Assembly (NCBI RefSeq): GCF_004343155.1
Contig: NZ_SMDC01000012.1
Span: 21,080 to 85,079 of the forward strand
Source: Marichromatium gracile
GTDB lineage: Bacteria; Pseudomonadota; Gammaproteobacteria; Chromatiales; Chromatiaceae
DNA: 64,000 nucleotides
Direction: 5' to 3'
A program made the translations under genes and the position numbers. Shown piece after piece: positions 1-8,586 of this stretch. Position 1 is the stretch's first letter, and the number at the start of each line of letters is the position of its first letter. Below the pieces are notes generated by a model. The model saw nothing but the letters and a program-made list of their open reading frames with translations. It was not told the origin of the DNA and ran no database searches.

Positions 1-608
1 CGGGCGCGGATGCCGCCTTGGCCCATCATGTCGGCGCTGTAGTCGAGCGCGGCGAAGGCGCGCCAGGCGTCGTAGAGCCGCATCCCCGACCAGGGGTGCT
101 GCCAGGTCGCCTGACCCATGTCGAAATAGGCCGCGCAGTGATGGCTGATGCGATCGATCACGAATTCCGACCAGTCGTCGGCGTCGAGCTCGTCGACCAG
201 CGCAGTGATCAGCGGCACCCCGGTGCGTGGCGCGCGCTCCCGGTCGAGCGCGGCACGCAGCTGCTCGGGGGGGAGCGTGCTGGCACAGCGTGCGGCGGCC
301 TCGACGAGGTCCCGTTCGCCGATCTCGCCGCGCGCGAGCCGCTCGCGGAAATAGCCGCGCGGCATGTACATCCGCACCCCGGCGATGCGTCGCAGCAGAT
401 CCCCGGCGTGGTCGAAGTCGAGTGCGCGCAGGCCGTGGAAGGGGTTGACCGCGACGAAGCGGTCGAGCGGCCACACCGGGGCGATGCGCGCACAGGCCGT
501 CTCGATCGCCTCGATCAGGTCGTGCTCGCCGGGACCGGGTGTCTCGGCATCGAGTGGCAGTTGGCCGGCCATGCGTGGCTCCGGGGTGTGCAGGTCATTG
601 GGCTTCAT
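1..608 (-). CDS. dabA: Inorganic-carbon transporter subunit DabA, N-terminal part (runs off window)
   Basis: Translating the minus strand from ATG at 608 gives an open frame to the window edge (about 202 residues). It contains the hallmark N-terminal stretch of the DUF2309/DabA family: ARIAPVWPLDRFVAVNPF at residues 37-54, followed by a conserved helical region with MYMPRGYFRERL. DabA is the cytoplasmic beta-carbonic-anhydrase-like subunit that pairs with a membrane DabB subunit to accumulate bicarbonate energetically. The zinc-binding residues lie further downstream and are outside the window. A good ribosome site (GGAGGG, about 7 nt upstream) supports the start. It begins 14 nt after the dabB stop on the same strand, so the two are almost certainly one operon. 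Confidence 0.85.
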   Translation of the reverse strand, partial: MKPNDLHTPEPRMAGQLPLDAETPGPGEHDLIEAIETACARIAPVWPLDRFVAVNPFHGLRALDFDHAGDLLRRIAGVRMYMPRGYFRERLARGEIGERDLVEAAARCASTLPPEQLRAALDRERAPRTGVPLITALVDELDADDWSEFVIDRISHHCAAYFDMGQATWQHPWSGMRLYDAWRAFAALDYSADMMGQGGIRA

Positions 609-622
609 CGGAGATCCCTCCA

Positions 623-2227
623 TCAGGCCGTGACGGTCGCCGGACGCGGCGGCCACAGTCGGGTGATCAGCCGGGTCACCAGGATGTCGACATAGAGTCC
701 GTTGTAGAGATGGACCTGGATCGCCTGGCGCAGCGGTCCGTGCAGCCGGGTGAACAGATGCTGGAGCAACAGCAGGCCGACGAAGACGGCGACGATCGCC
801 AGCGCGGTGAGGGTGCCGAGCCGCGCGGCGGCGACCGGCAGTGCCACCAGATCGTCGGCGACGGCCAGCTCGAACAGTCGGTGCAGCCCGAAGTAGCCGA
901 CGCAGACCAGGGCGCCGATCAGGGTCGCGCGCGGCAGCAGCGCGGCCTCGGCGCCGAGGCGCAGCGCCTGCAGCAGCAGTTGGGCGACGGCGACGGTGAC
1001 GATCGCCCCGGCGACGAGCAGCGCCGGTTGGTGGCCTGGATCGATGCCGAAGGCCAGCGCGGCGAGCAGCGCCATCAGCAGCGCCCCCTGGAAGGCGACC
1101 AGCCACTGCCAGGGCGCGAGCGGAGCCTGGGCGAGCTGCGGCGTGGGGGCGCGGAAGCCGTCGACGCTGCTGCCCGAGGCGAGGAAGGCGTGCGCCTTGT
1201 AGAGCGAGTGGGCGACCAGGTGCAGCAGCGCCAGGCTGTAGAGCCCGAGCCCGGCCTCGAGCAGCATGAAACCCATCTGCGCCGAGGTCGACCAGGCCAG
1301 CGAGACCTTGATGCTGGTCTGAGTGAGCATCACCAGTGAGGCGATCACCAGGGTGACGAGCCCGATCAGCGCGAGGGCATCGAGCGCCGCTCCCGAGAAG
1401 GACATGATCGGGCTCATGCGGATCACCAGGAAGGCACCGGCATTGACGATCCCGGCATGGAGCAGCGCCGAGACCGGGGTCGGCGCCTCCATCACCTGCA
1501 ACAACCAGCCGTGGAAGGGGAACTGGGCGCACTTGAGCACCGCGCTCAGCACCACCAGCCAGGCCGCCCACTGCAAGGGCGCCGACAGCGGTCCGAGATG
1601 CCCCGCCATGGCCGCGTGCAGCCCGGCGAACTCCAGGGTGTGCAGCTCGGCGCCGATCAGCACCACCGCGATCAACAGGCTGACATCACCGATACGGCTG
1701 AAGACGAACTTCTTGTGCGCGGCGAGCTGCGCGCCGGGCCGCTCCGGGTAGAACAGCAGCAGGCGGTGCAGGCTCAGGCTGGTGGCGATCCAGGCGAGCG
1801 CGAACAGCAGCAGGTTGCCGGCGACGATCAGGGTGAGGATCGCAGCCAGGGTCAGCAGCAACCATTGGTGGAAACGCCCCTCGCCGTGGTCGCCGGCCAT
1901 GTAGTTGCGCGCATAGCGGGTGACCACGGCGCCGACCAGCGACACCAGACAGAGCATGATCGCGGTCACCCCGTCGAGATAGACCCCGAGCCCGAGGCTG
2001 CCGAACAGCGGCACCGGCAGTGACAACAGGGTGATCGACTGCGCCGGGCCGAAGCCGTGCCCGATGAGCGCGACCAGCGCCAGCGCGAAGGCCGTCCAGG
2101 CCGCCAGCCCGGAGAGCCGGGCCATCCCGGGTCCGGCCTCCCGCGCGCGCAGGCCGGGCAGCGCCCCGGCGGTCCAGAGCACGGTGGGCGCGAGCAGGGC
2201 GGCGAGGGTGGAGAGCGTGAGCGTCAT
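623..2227 (-). CDS. dabB: Inorganic-carbon transporter membrane subunit DabB (NuoL/MrpA-like)
   Basis: A 534-residue, highly hydrophobic protein of the proton-conducting NADH dehydrogenase subunit 5/MrpA family. The core signature APTPVSALLHAGIVNAGAF sits near residue 250, and many transmembrane segments cover the full length. It is shorter than NuoL (about 610 residues), as expected for DabB. The immediate downstream neighbour is dabA, which separates it from Nuo and Mrp operons. The pair forms an energy-coupled CO2/bicarbonate accumulation system known from chemoautotrophs and other bacteria. The start is supported by GGGAGG about 7 nt upstream. In an autotroph that fixes carbon by the Calvin cycle this would feed RuBisCO. 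Confidence 0.85.
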   Translation of the reverse strand: MTLTLSTLAALLAPTVLWTAGALPGLRAREAGPGMARLSGLAAWTAFALALVALIGHGFGPAQSITLLSLPVPLFGSLGLGVYLDGVTAIMLCLVSLVGAVVTRYARNYMAGDHGEGRFHQWLLLTLAAILTLIVAGNLLLFALAWIATSLSLHRLLLFYPERPGAQLAAHKKFVFSRIGDVSLLIAVVLIGAELHTLEFAGLHAAMAGHLGPLSAPLQWAAWLVVLSAVLKCAQFPFHGWLLQVMEAPTPVSALLHAGIVNAGAFLVIRMSPIMSFSGAALDALALIGLVTLVIASLVMLTQTSIKVSLAWSTSAQMGFMLLEAGLGLYSLALLHLVAHSLYKAHAFLASGSSVDGFRAPTPQLAQAPLAPWQWLVAFQGALLMALLAALAFGIDPGHQPALLVAGAIVTVAVAQLLLQALRLGAEAALLPRATLIGALVCVGYFGLHRLFELAVADDLVALPVAAARLGTLTALAIVAVFVGLLLLQHLFTRLHGPLRQAIQVHLYNGLYVDILVTRLITRLWPPRPATVTA

Positions 2228-2280
2228 ACCGAATCCTCCCGACTGAGCAATCCATGGGCGATGTACTCAGGGTAGGTCGG

Positions 2281-2345
2281 TCATCCCTCCTTAAAAAATC
2301 GATCTTTTAGCTGATTTGTATCGATTTATTTCGATGGTTAAGCGT
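2281..2345 (-). promoter_or_regulatory. AT-rich region upstream of dabB
   Basis: This is a markedly AT-rich island in a GC-rich chromosome, directly upstream of dabBA. It holds three copies of ATCGA/ATCGAT-like motifs within about 50 bp. It is the likely dabBA promoter region and could carry a LysR-type regulator site, but no specific element can be assigned by eye. Confidence 0.35.
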
Positions 2346-2371
2346 TTGCGCTGAGCGATCGACAGGGAAGT

Positions 2372-2883
2372 GAACCGCGATGACGCGAAGGGTGTGCAAC
2401 GATCGTAGGGTGGGCAAAGCGCAGCGTGCCCACCGTGCGCCAGCCGCCGGGGGATCGAACCGCGATGACGCGAAGGACGCGAAGGGATTTCGCAAGGTGG
2501 ACAAAGGCACCGTTGTTCCAGGATGGCGTCCCGCGCCCCGCCGCCAGCTTGTAGTTTGGGTTGCCGTCGGCAACCCAACACCGGCGCCGTTGCCCGATGA
2601 TGGCGCGCCGATGCCGGGTGACACGTCCACGGGCGTTCCCAGCTCGTCGACTGAGCGGTGCGCGGACGGGACGTCAAGCCCGGGTTGATCGCAATCTCTT
2701 CGGATCGAATCCCCCCAACCCCCTTTGACCAAAGGGGGCTTTCAAGCCCTTTGCGTCCTTCGCGTCATCGCGGTTCGATCGGCTGGTGGCTGGTGGCTGG
2801 TGGCTGGTGGCTGGTGGCTGGTGGCTGGTGGGCACGCTGCGCTTTGCCCACCCTACAAAAAAACCTTCGCGTCATCGCGGTTC
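2372..2883. repeat. Composite nested inverted-repeat element A
   Basis: Three repeat blocks occur in order a-b-c on the left and c'-b'-a' inverted on the right. Block a is GAACCGCGATGACGCGAAGG (2372-2391), matched in inverse at 2864-2883. Block b (2405-2434) is matched exactly in inverse over 30 nt at 2827-2856. Block c (2457-2486) is matched 29/30 in inverse at 2747-2776. The centre carries two more perfect hairpins, at 2556-2578 and about 2718-2739. The right arm carries seven heptamers between c' and b', where the left arm has a single unit (CGCCAGC at about 2439-2445). I see no coding capacity. Related blocks recur at 8242-8579 and, degenerately, at 26073-26160. Confidence 0.85.
2782..2831 (+). 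repeat. Tandem heptamer array, seven overlapping Chi octamers
   Basis: Seven GCTGGTG units start at 2782 and repeat every 7 nt to 2824. Each is followed by G, so each reads GCTGGTGG, which is exactly the Escherichia coli RecBCD recombination hotspot Chi. It is preceded by the GCGGTTCGATC end of block c' and sits about 170 nt upstream of the fusion helicase gene. Confidence 0.9.
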
Positions 2884-3000
2884 AATCTTCTGGCGACTGA
2901 CCTTGCATCGGTCGCGATCTGCGTCTAACGTCCACGGTTTGCGGCGCGCCCGGTGGTTGGCGGTCGAGGATGCAGGATTCGAGCAGGAGCTGGGCGTTCG

Positions 3001-6000
3001 GTGGATGGGTTGATCGTCGACCTCGAGGTGGTTCCCGCAGGCGACGAGGCGCCTGCCCGGATCTTCAAGATCGGTGCGCTGCGCCAGGGGGCCGGCGAGA
3101 CGCTGGAGCTCGACACCGACGGCGGGCTCGATGCCGCGCTGCGGCGCCTCGATGCCCTAGCCGAAGGGGCCGACTGCGTGCTCGGTCACAATGTCCTCGA
3201 CCACGACCTGCCGCTGTTGCGTGCCGCCGCCCCCGATCTGAGGCTGTTGCGCCTGCCGGTGATCGATACCCTCAGGCTCTCGCCGCTGGCCTTCCCCCAG
3301 GACCCCTATCACCAGTTGGTCAAGGACTACAAGGCCGTTGCGGCGAGCCGTAACTCGCCGCTGGCCGACTGTCGCGCGACCGCGGCCCTGTTCGACGCCG
3401 AGACCGAGGCCCTCGCCGCGCTGGGCGCGCGCTACCCCGAGTTGCTCGACTGCTATCAGACCCTGCTCACCGAGCGCATCGATAGTGGGCTCGGCGCCTG
3501 GTTCGTCGGCCTGACCGGGCACGCGCCACACGCGGCGGAGTGGTTGGTCGGGACGCTGCGCGGGTTGCTCGTCGACGAGACGACAGAAGCGGGTGTCCGG
3601 GTCTGTCCCGCCGCGCTGGAGACACTGCTCGCCGGGTTGGTCATCGACACCGAGCGGCGCTGGTCGCTGGCCTATGCGCTGTCCTGGCTGCTGGCGGGTG
3701 CGGGCGAGGCGGTGCTTGCGCCCTGGGTGCGCCATCAGTTCCCCGTCACCGCCGAGCTGATCGCGCGGCTGCGCGACACCCCCTGTGGCGATCCCGCCTG
3801 CGCCTATTGCGCGCAGGTCCACGACCCGAGGACTCAGCTCCGGCGCTATTTCGGTTTCGAGGATTTCCGCCGCGAGCCCGAGGGCGGCAGCCTGCAACAC
3901 GATCTGGTGCTCGGTGGGATGCGCGGCGAGTCGCTGCTGGCGGTGTTGCCCACCGGTGGCGGCAAGTCGCTCTGCTACCAGCTCCCGGCGCTCAACCGCT
4001 ATCAGCGCAACGGCGCGCTGACGGTGATCGTCTCGCCGTTGCAGTCGTTGATGAAGGATCAGGTCGACGGGCTGCTGGCGCACAACCTGCACTGCGCGGC
4101 GACGCTCAACGGCTTGCTGACCCTGCCCGAGCGTGCCGACGTGCTCGATCGCATCCGGCGCGGCGCGGTCGGACTCCTGCTGGTCTCGCCCGAGCAGTTC
4201 CGCAACCGCGCCTTCCGCGCCGCCATCGCCCAGCGCGAGGTCGGTGCCTGGATCTTCGACGAGGCGCACTGTCTGTCGAAGTGGGGCAACGACTTCCGGC
4301 CCGACTATCTCTATGTCGCGCGTTTCATCCGCCGCTTCGGCGGCGACGATGCGCCGGTGGCGCCGATCGGTTGTTTCACCGCCACCGCCAAGCCCGATGT
4401 GCTGGAGGACATCCGCGCCCATTTCACCGAGGTGCTGGGGATCGGCTTCCGCGACCTGATCGGCACGCCCCGACGCGCCAATCTCGACTACGGGGTGCTG
4501 CCGGTGGGCGCCGCCGAGAAGCCGGTGCGCATCCATCAGCTGCTCACCGAGACCTTTCCCGAATCCGACTCACCCGGCGGCGCCGTGGTGTTCGCCGCCA
4601 GTCGGCGCCATGCCGAGGAACTGGCCGAGTTCCTCAGCGGGCAGGATTGGGACTGTCGGCACTTCCACGCCGGGCTGGCGCCGAACGCCAAGAAGGACAT
4701 TCAGGACGCCTTCAAGCGCGGCGCGCTGCGGGTGATCGTCGCCACCAACGCCTTCGGCATGGGGGTCGACAAGCCCGATGTGCGGCTGGTGGTGCACGCC
4801 GACATCCCCGGCTCGCTGGAGAACTATCTGCAGGAGGCCGGACGTGCCGGGCGCGACCAGCAACCGGCGCGCTGCGTGCTGCTCTACGATCCGCAGGACA
4901 TCGAGACCCAGTTCGGGCTCGCTGCCCGCACCCAGCTGAGTCTGCGCGACATCCAGCAGATCCTCCGTGCGCTGCGCCAGATCCACGGGCGGCGTGGCGA
5001 TGCCGCCGAACTGGTGGTCAGCAGCGGCGAGATCCTCCAGCACGCCGCGCTCGATGCCGGGTTCGACGCCGATGCCGATCACGCCGAGATAAAGGTGGTG
5101 ACCGCGCTCGCCTGGCTGGAGCGCGCCGCGCTGCTCGAGCGCGATGTCAACGAGACCCGCCTCTTCCCCGCGCGGCTGCACGAGCCGGATCGCGCGCGCG
5201 CCGCCGCCCGTCTCGACCGGGCGGGATTGCCGCGCCGCCAGCGCGCGATCTTCGACACCGTGCTCGACTGTCTCTACGCCGCCGCGGCCGATGCGCGGAT
5301 CGACACCGACGCCCTGGCGCGGGCGACCGGGACCAGCGGTGAGGAGGTGACCGGGGTGCTGCGCCAGCTCGAACAGCTCGGGCTGGTGGACAACGACACC
5401 CAGCTCACGCTGTATCTGCGTCATGGCGTCAGTGGTGCGGCGAAGGGGCGCCTGGAGCGCTGTCTCGCGCTCGAACAGGCGCTGTTCGCGCTGTTGCCGG
5501 AGCTTGCCCCGGATGCCGACCAGGGCGAGTGGCAGGACCTCAATCTGCCCCGGCTCACCGCGCGACTGCGCGAGGAGACCGGGCAGCACGGGCTCAGCCC
5601 GCCACGGGTGCTGCGGCTGTTGCGCGGGCTCGCGCAGGATCGCGATGGCGACAGTCGCCAGCCCGGCGCCTTCGAGCTGGATGCCTTCAGCCGCGACCAT
5701 CTCCGATTGCGGTTGCGCGGGCGCTGGGGCTGGACGCGGATTCACGCCTTCGGCGAGCGCCGGCGCGCGCTCGCGGCGACCTTGTTGCGTTTCCTCATCG
5801 CGCGGGTCCCCGAGGGGGTCCGGCGCAAGGACGTCTTGGTCAGCACCACCTTCGGTGAGCTGCTCGGCTGCATCGAGGGCGATGCGGTGCTTGCTGCCAC
5901 CCTGTGCCCGGAGCAGCGCCGCGCGGCCATCGAACACGTGTTGCTCTATCTCCATCAGCAAGAGGTGCTGGCGCTCAATCACGGCATGACGGTGATGCGT

Positions 6001-8160
6001 CGGGCGATGACCATCGAACTCGCATCCGAGCGCACCGATGGCTACCAGCGCAAGGACTACGATCGGCTCGATGCCCATTACCGCGAGCGCCGCTTCCAGA
6101 TCCATGCCATGCGCGAGTATGCCGAGCGCGCCCTCGACAGCGGCATGGAGGCGGCGCGGACGCTGCTGGCCGACTATTTCAGCCAGTCCCGCCAGGCCTT
6201 CCAGCGTCGCTACTTCGCCGGCAAGGCCGAGGTGTTGAAGTTGGCCACCAGCGAGGCGTCGTGGCAGGCGATCGTCGAGCCGCTCAACGCGATCCAGCGC
6301 GGTATCGTCACCGCCCACGACGATCGCAACCGGCTGGTGCTCGCCGGGCCGGGCTCGGGCAAGACCCGGGTGGTGGTGCACCGCATTGCCTATCTGCTGC
6401 GGGTGTTGCGGGTGCCGGCGGCGAGCGTCATCGCGCTCACCTTCAACCGTCACGCCGCCAACGAGATCCGCCGGCGTCTGTTCGACCTGGTCGGGCGCGA
6501 TGCCTGGGGGCTGACGGTGCTGACCTATCACGCCATGGCGATGCGCCTGACCGGCACCAGCTTCGAGCGGCGCGACAGCGTCGACGAGGCCTGCCTGGGC
6601 GAGGTGCTCGACCGCGCCGCGGCGTTGCTCGAGGGCGCGGTCGAGGTCGACGGCGAGGACGATCTGCGCGAGCAGCTGCTGCGCGGTTATCGCTACATCC
6701 TGGTCGACGAATACCAGGACATCGACGACCGTCAGTACCGTCTGGTCAGTGCGCTGGCGCGGCGGCGCGCCGAGGGCGAGCAGGACGCCGGGCTGTGCAT
6801 CCTCGCCGTCGGCGACGACGACCAGAACATCTATGCCTGGCGTGGTGGCAACAACCGCCACATCGAGCGCTATCGCGAGGAGTACGACGCCGAGATCGCC
6901 TATCTGGTGGAGAACTATCGCTCCAGCGGCGCCATCGTCGCCGCCGCCAACCGGCTGATCGCGACCAATCCCGACAGGCTCAAGGAGGCGCACCCGGTGC
7001 GGGTCGATGCCGCGCGCGAACAGGCGCCGTCGGGCGGGCGCTGGGCGGGGCTCGACCCCGTGGCGGCGGGGCGGGTGTGTTGTCTGCGTCTGCCCGAGCA
7101 CGACCGCGCCAGCGGTAACCAGCAGGCCCAGGCCGCGCTCGGCGAGCTGCGCCGGCTGCTCGCGCTCGAGGGCGAGGGCGAGTGGCAGGGCTGTGCGGTG
7201 CTGGCGCGCAGCCATCGCCATCTGCGCCCGCTGCAGGCCTGGTGCGAGCGCGCCGGGGTGCCCTATCACCTCGCTGCCGAACAGGGGCGGGCGCTGCCGC
7301 TGACCCGCGAGCGCGGCTTCCTGCGGGTGATCGACGCGCTGCGCGCTTTGCCTCGCGAGCAGGTGCTCGATGCCGCCGCAGTACGGGCGCGGATCGCGAC
7401 GCTGGTGCTCGATCCGCGCTGGCGGCGCTTCTTTGCCGAGGCGTTGGTGGCGCTGGCCGGCGAGCTCGGCGATTGCCAGCTCGCACCGGCGACGCTGATC
7501 GACTGGCTCTACGATCATGCCCGCGAGATCCGCCAGCAACCGCGCCCCGGGCTCTTCCTCGGCACGGTGCACGCGGCCAAGGGGTTGGAGTTCCGCCATC
7601 TGGTGCTGCTCGACGGTGATTGGCGCGCGGCGCCCGAGGCGATCGATGAGATGCGCCGACTCTATTACGTCGGCATGACCCGTGCCCGCGAGACCCTGAC
7701 GCTGTGCGCCATCGGCGCGGGGAACCCCTGTCTCGATGCGCTCGGCGAGGGGGTGTTCGAGCGCCAGGTGCGGCTCGCGCACGCCCCCGAGCTGGAGGTG
7801 TGTTATCAGCCGCTGGGGTTGCAGGAGATCGACCTTGGCTATCCGGGGCGCCAGCCCGCAACGGCACCGATCCATGCCGCGATCGCCGCGATCGCGCCGG
7901 GCGAGCGTCTGCTCCTGGTCCCGGAGGGGGAGCGTTATCTGCTGCGTCGCGCCGACGGTCAGGTGGTCGGACGGACCGCACGCGCCTTCCGGCTGGGGCT
8001 GGTCGATCCGGTCTGCGAGGTCGTCGCCATCATCCGTCGCGAGGCCGAGGACAGCGAGCCGCAATTTCGCGGCAAGCTGCGTTGCACGCGCTGGGAGGTG
8101 GTGGTGCCGCGGCTGATCGGTCGGCCGCGGAGGCGGGTGGCGGCGCTGGCGGCGGGTTGA
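3001..8160 (+). CDS. DEDD exonuclease-RecQ-UvrD/Rep triple-fusion DNA helicase
   Basis: About 1719 residues with three recognisable modules. (1) An N-terminal DnaQ-like exonuclease shows VDLE (DxE motif), GHNVLDHDLP and PLADCRATAALF. (2) A RecQ-type SF2 helicase has Walker A PTGGGKS, DEAH followed by CLSKWG, and QEAGRAGRD. A winged-helix-like region follows, without the usual RecQ zinc cysteines. (3) A UvrD/Rep-type SF1 helicase has GPGSGKT, DEYQD, GDDDQNIYAWRGG, TVHAAKGLEF and YYVGMTRAR. A CxxxxCxxC cluster (CGDPACAYC) lies before the RecQ motor. I prefer GTG at 3001, with GGAG 11 nt upstream; TTG at 3010 is an alternative. Normal RecQ is about 600 residues and UvrD about 720. It probably acts in DNA repair or recombination. 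It is monocistronic and flanked on both sides by Chi-like repeat elements. Confidence 0.88.
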   Translation: MDGLIVDLEVVPAGDEAPARIFKIGALRQGAGETLELDTDGGLDAALRRLDALAEGADCVLGHNVLDHDLPLLRAAAPDLRLLRLPVIDTLRLSPLAFPQDPYHQLVKDYKAVAASRNSPLADCRATAALFDAETEALAALGARYPELLDCYQTLLTERIDSGLGAWFVGLTGHAPHAAEWLVGTLRGLLVDETTEAGVRVCPAALETLLAGLVIDTERRWSLAYALSWLLAGAGEAVLAPWVRHQFPVTAELIARLRDTPCGDPACAYCAQVHDPRTQLRRYFGFEDFRREPEGGSLQHDLVLGGMRGESLLAVLPTGGGKSLCYQLPALNRYQRNGALTVIVSPLQSLMKDQVDGLLAHNLHCAATLNGLLTLPERADVLDRIRRGAVGLLLVSPEQFRNRAFRAAIAQREVGAWIFDEAHCLSKWGNDFRPDYLYVARFIRRFGGDDAPVAPIGCFTATAKPDVLEDIRAHFTEVLGIGFRDLIGTPRRANLDYGVLPVGAAEKPVRIHQLLTETFPESDSPGGAVVFAASRRHAEELAEFLSGQDWDCRHFHAGLAPNAKKDIQDAFKRGALRVIVATNAFGMGVDKPDVRLVVHADIPGSLENYLQEAGRAGRDQQPARCVLLYDPQDIETQFGLAARTQLSLRDIQQILRALRQIHGRRGDAAELVVSSGEILQHAALDAGFDADADHAEIKVVTALAWLERAALLERDVNETRLFPARLHEPDRARAAARLDRAGLPRRQRAIFDTVLDCLYAAAADARIDTDALARATGTSGEEVTGVLRQLEQLGLVDNDTQLTLYLRHGVSGAAKGRLERCLALEQALFALLPELAPDADQGEWQDLNLPRLTARLREETGQHGLSPPRVLRLLRGLAQDRDGDSRQPGAFELDAFSRDHLRLRLRGRWGWTRIHAFGERRRALAATLLRFLIARVPEGVRRKDVLVSTTFGELLGCIEGDAVLAATLCPEQRRAAIEHVLLYLHQQEVLALNHGMTVMRRAMTIELASERTDGYQRKDYDRLDAHYRERRFQIHAMREYAERALDSGMEAARTLLADYFSQSRQAFQRRYFAGKAEVLKLATSEASWQAIVEPLNAIQRGIVTAHDDRNRLVLAGPGSGKTRVVVHRIAYLLRVLRVPAASVIALTFNRHAANEIRRRLFDLVGRDAWGLTVLTYHAMAMRLTGTSFERRDSVDEACLGEVLDRAAALLEGAVEVDGEDDLREQLLRGYRYILVDEYQDIDDRQYRLVSALARRRAEGEQDAGLCILAVGDDDQNIYAWRGGNNRHIERYREEYDAEIAYLVENYRSSGAIVAAANRLIATNPDRLKEAHPVRVDAAREQAPSGGRWAGLDPVAAGRVCCLRLPEHDRASGNQQAQAALGELRRLLALEGEGEWQGCAVLARSHRHLRPLQAWCERAGVPYHLAAEQGRALPLTRERGFLRVIDALRALPREQVLDAAAVRARIATLVLDPRWRRFFAEALVALAGELGDCQLAPATLIDWLYDHAREIRQQPRPGLFLGTVHAAKGLEFRHLVLLDGDWRAAPEAIDEMRRLYYVGMTRARETLTLCAIGAGNPCLDALGEGVFERQVRLAHAPELEVCYQPLGLQEIDLGYPGRQPATAPIHAAIAAIAPGERLLLVPEGERYLLRRADGQVVGRTARAFRLGLVDPVCEVVAIIRREAEDSEPQFRGKLRCTRWEVVVPRLIGRPRRRVAALAAG

Positions 8161-8241
8161 TCGCGCGGGGCACCAGGGGCGGCGTCCCGCGCCGGTCGGC
8201 GTCTCAGGGCTGCGGCATCATGCCCATGCCGCCGGGGGATT

Positions 8242-8579
8242 GAACCGCGATGACGCGAAGAACGCGAAGGGTTTGAAAGTGTTGGGTTGCCGTTGGCAAC
8301 CCTACCTACTTTGATAGCTGGAAGCTGATTCGAACCGTCATGACACGCGGGCCTGAAAGCCCCCTTTGGTCAAAAAGGGGGGGGGGATTCGATCCGAAGG
8401 GATTCCGAACAACCCCGCCTCGACGACCTGTCTCTCAGATCACGTCTTCGCCAGCACGCGGTGGGCACGCTGCGCTTTGCCCACCCTACGAACCCCCTTC
8501 GTGTCCTTCGCGCCATTGCGGTTCAATCCCCCGGCGGCTGGCGGCTGGCGGCTGGCGGCTGGCGGCTGGCGGCTGGCGG
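8242..8579. repeat. Composite repeat element B downstream of the fusion helicase
   Basis: This shares its building blocks with element A. Block c is at 8242-8271 and its inverted partner at 8495-8524. A copy of block b' at 8460-8489 is identical to 2827-2856. A GGGTTGCC/GGCAACCC hairpin lies near 8284-8300, followed by a CCCCCTTT...AAAGGGGG-type hairpin near 8360-8389. It ends in a heptamer array at 8537-8579. Block a and its partner are absent. It fills most of the 426-bp gap between the helicase and lipoprotein genes. Confidence 0.8.
8537..8579 (+). repeat. Tandem heptamer array, six GCTGGCG units (Chi variant)
   Basis: Six GCTGGCG units (8537, 8544, 8551, 8558, 8565, 8572), each followed by G, give GCTGGCGG, one base from Chi. 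The array follows the sequence GCGGTTCAATC, as in elements A and C, and stops 8 nt before the stop codon of the converging lipoprotein gene. Confidence 0.9.
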
Positions 8580-8586
8580 CGCTGAC

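Noticed and set aside
2782..2831. Possible CRISPR array
   Set aside because: The repeats are 7-nt direct tandems without spacers, and no cas gene is near.
4570..8064. A 1164-codon open frame on the minus strand opposite the fusion helicase
   Set aside because: It is antisense to clear helicase motifs, has a low-complexity Arg/Gln/Gly-rich translation and no domain. Long antisense frames are expected in DNA of this GC content.
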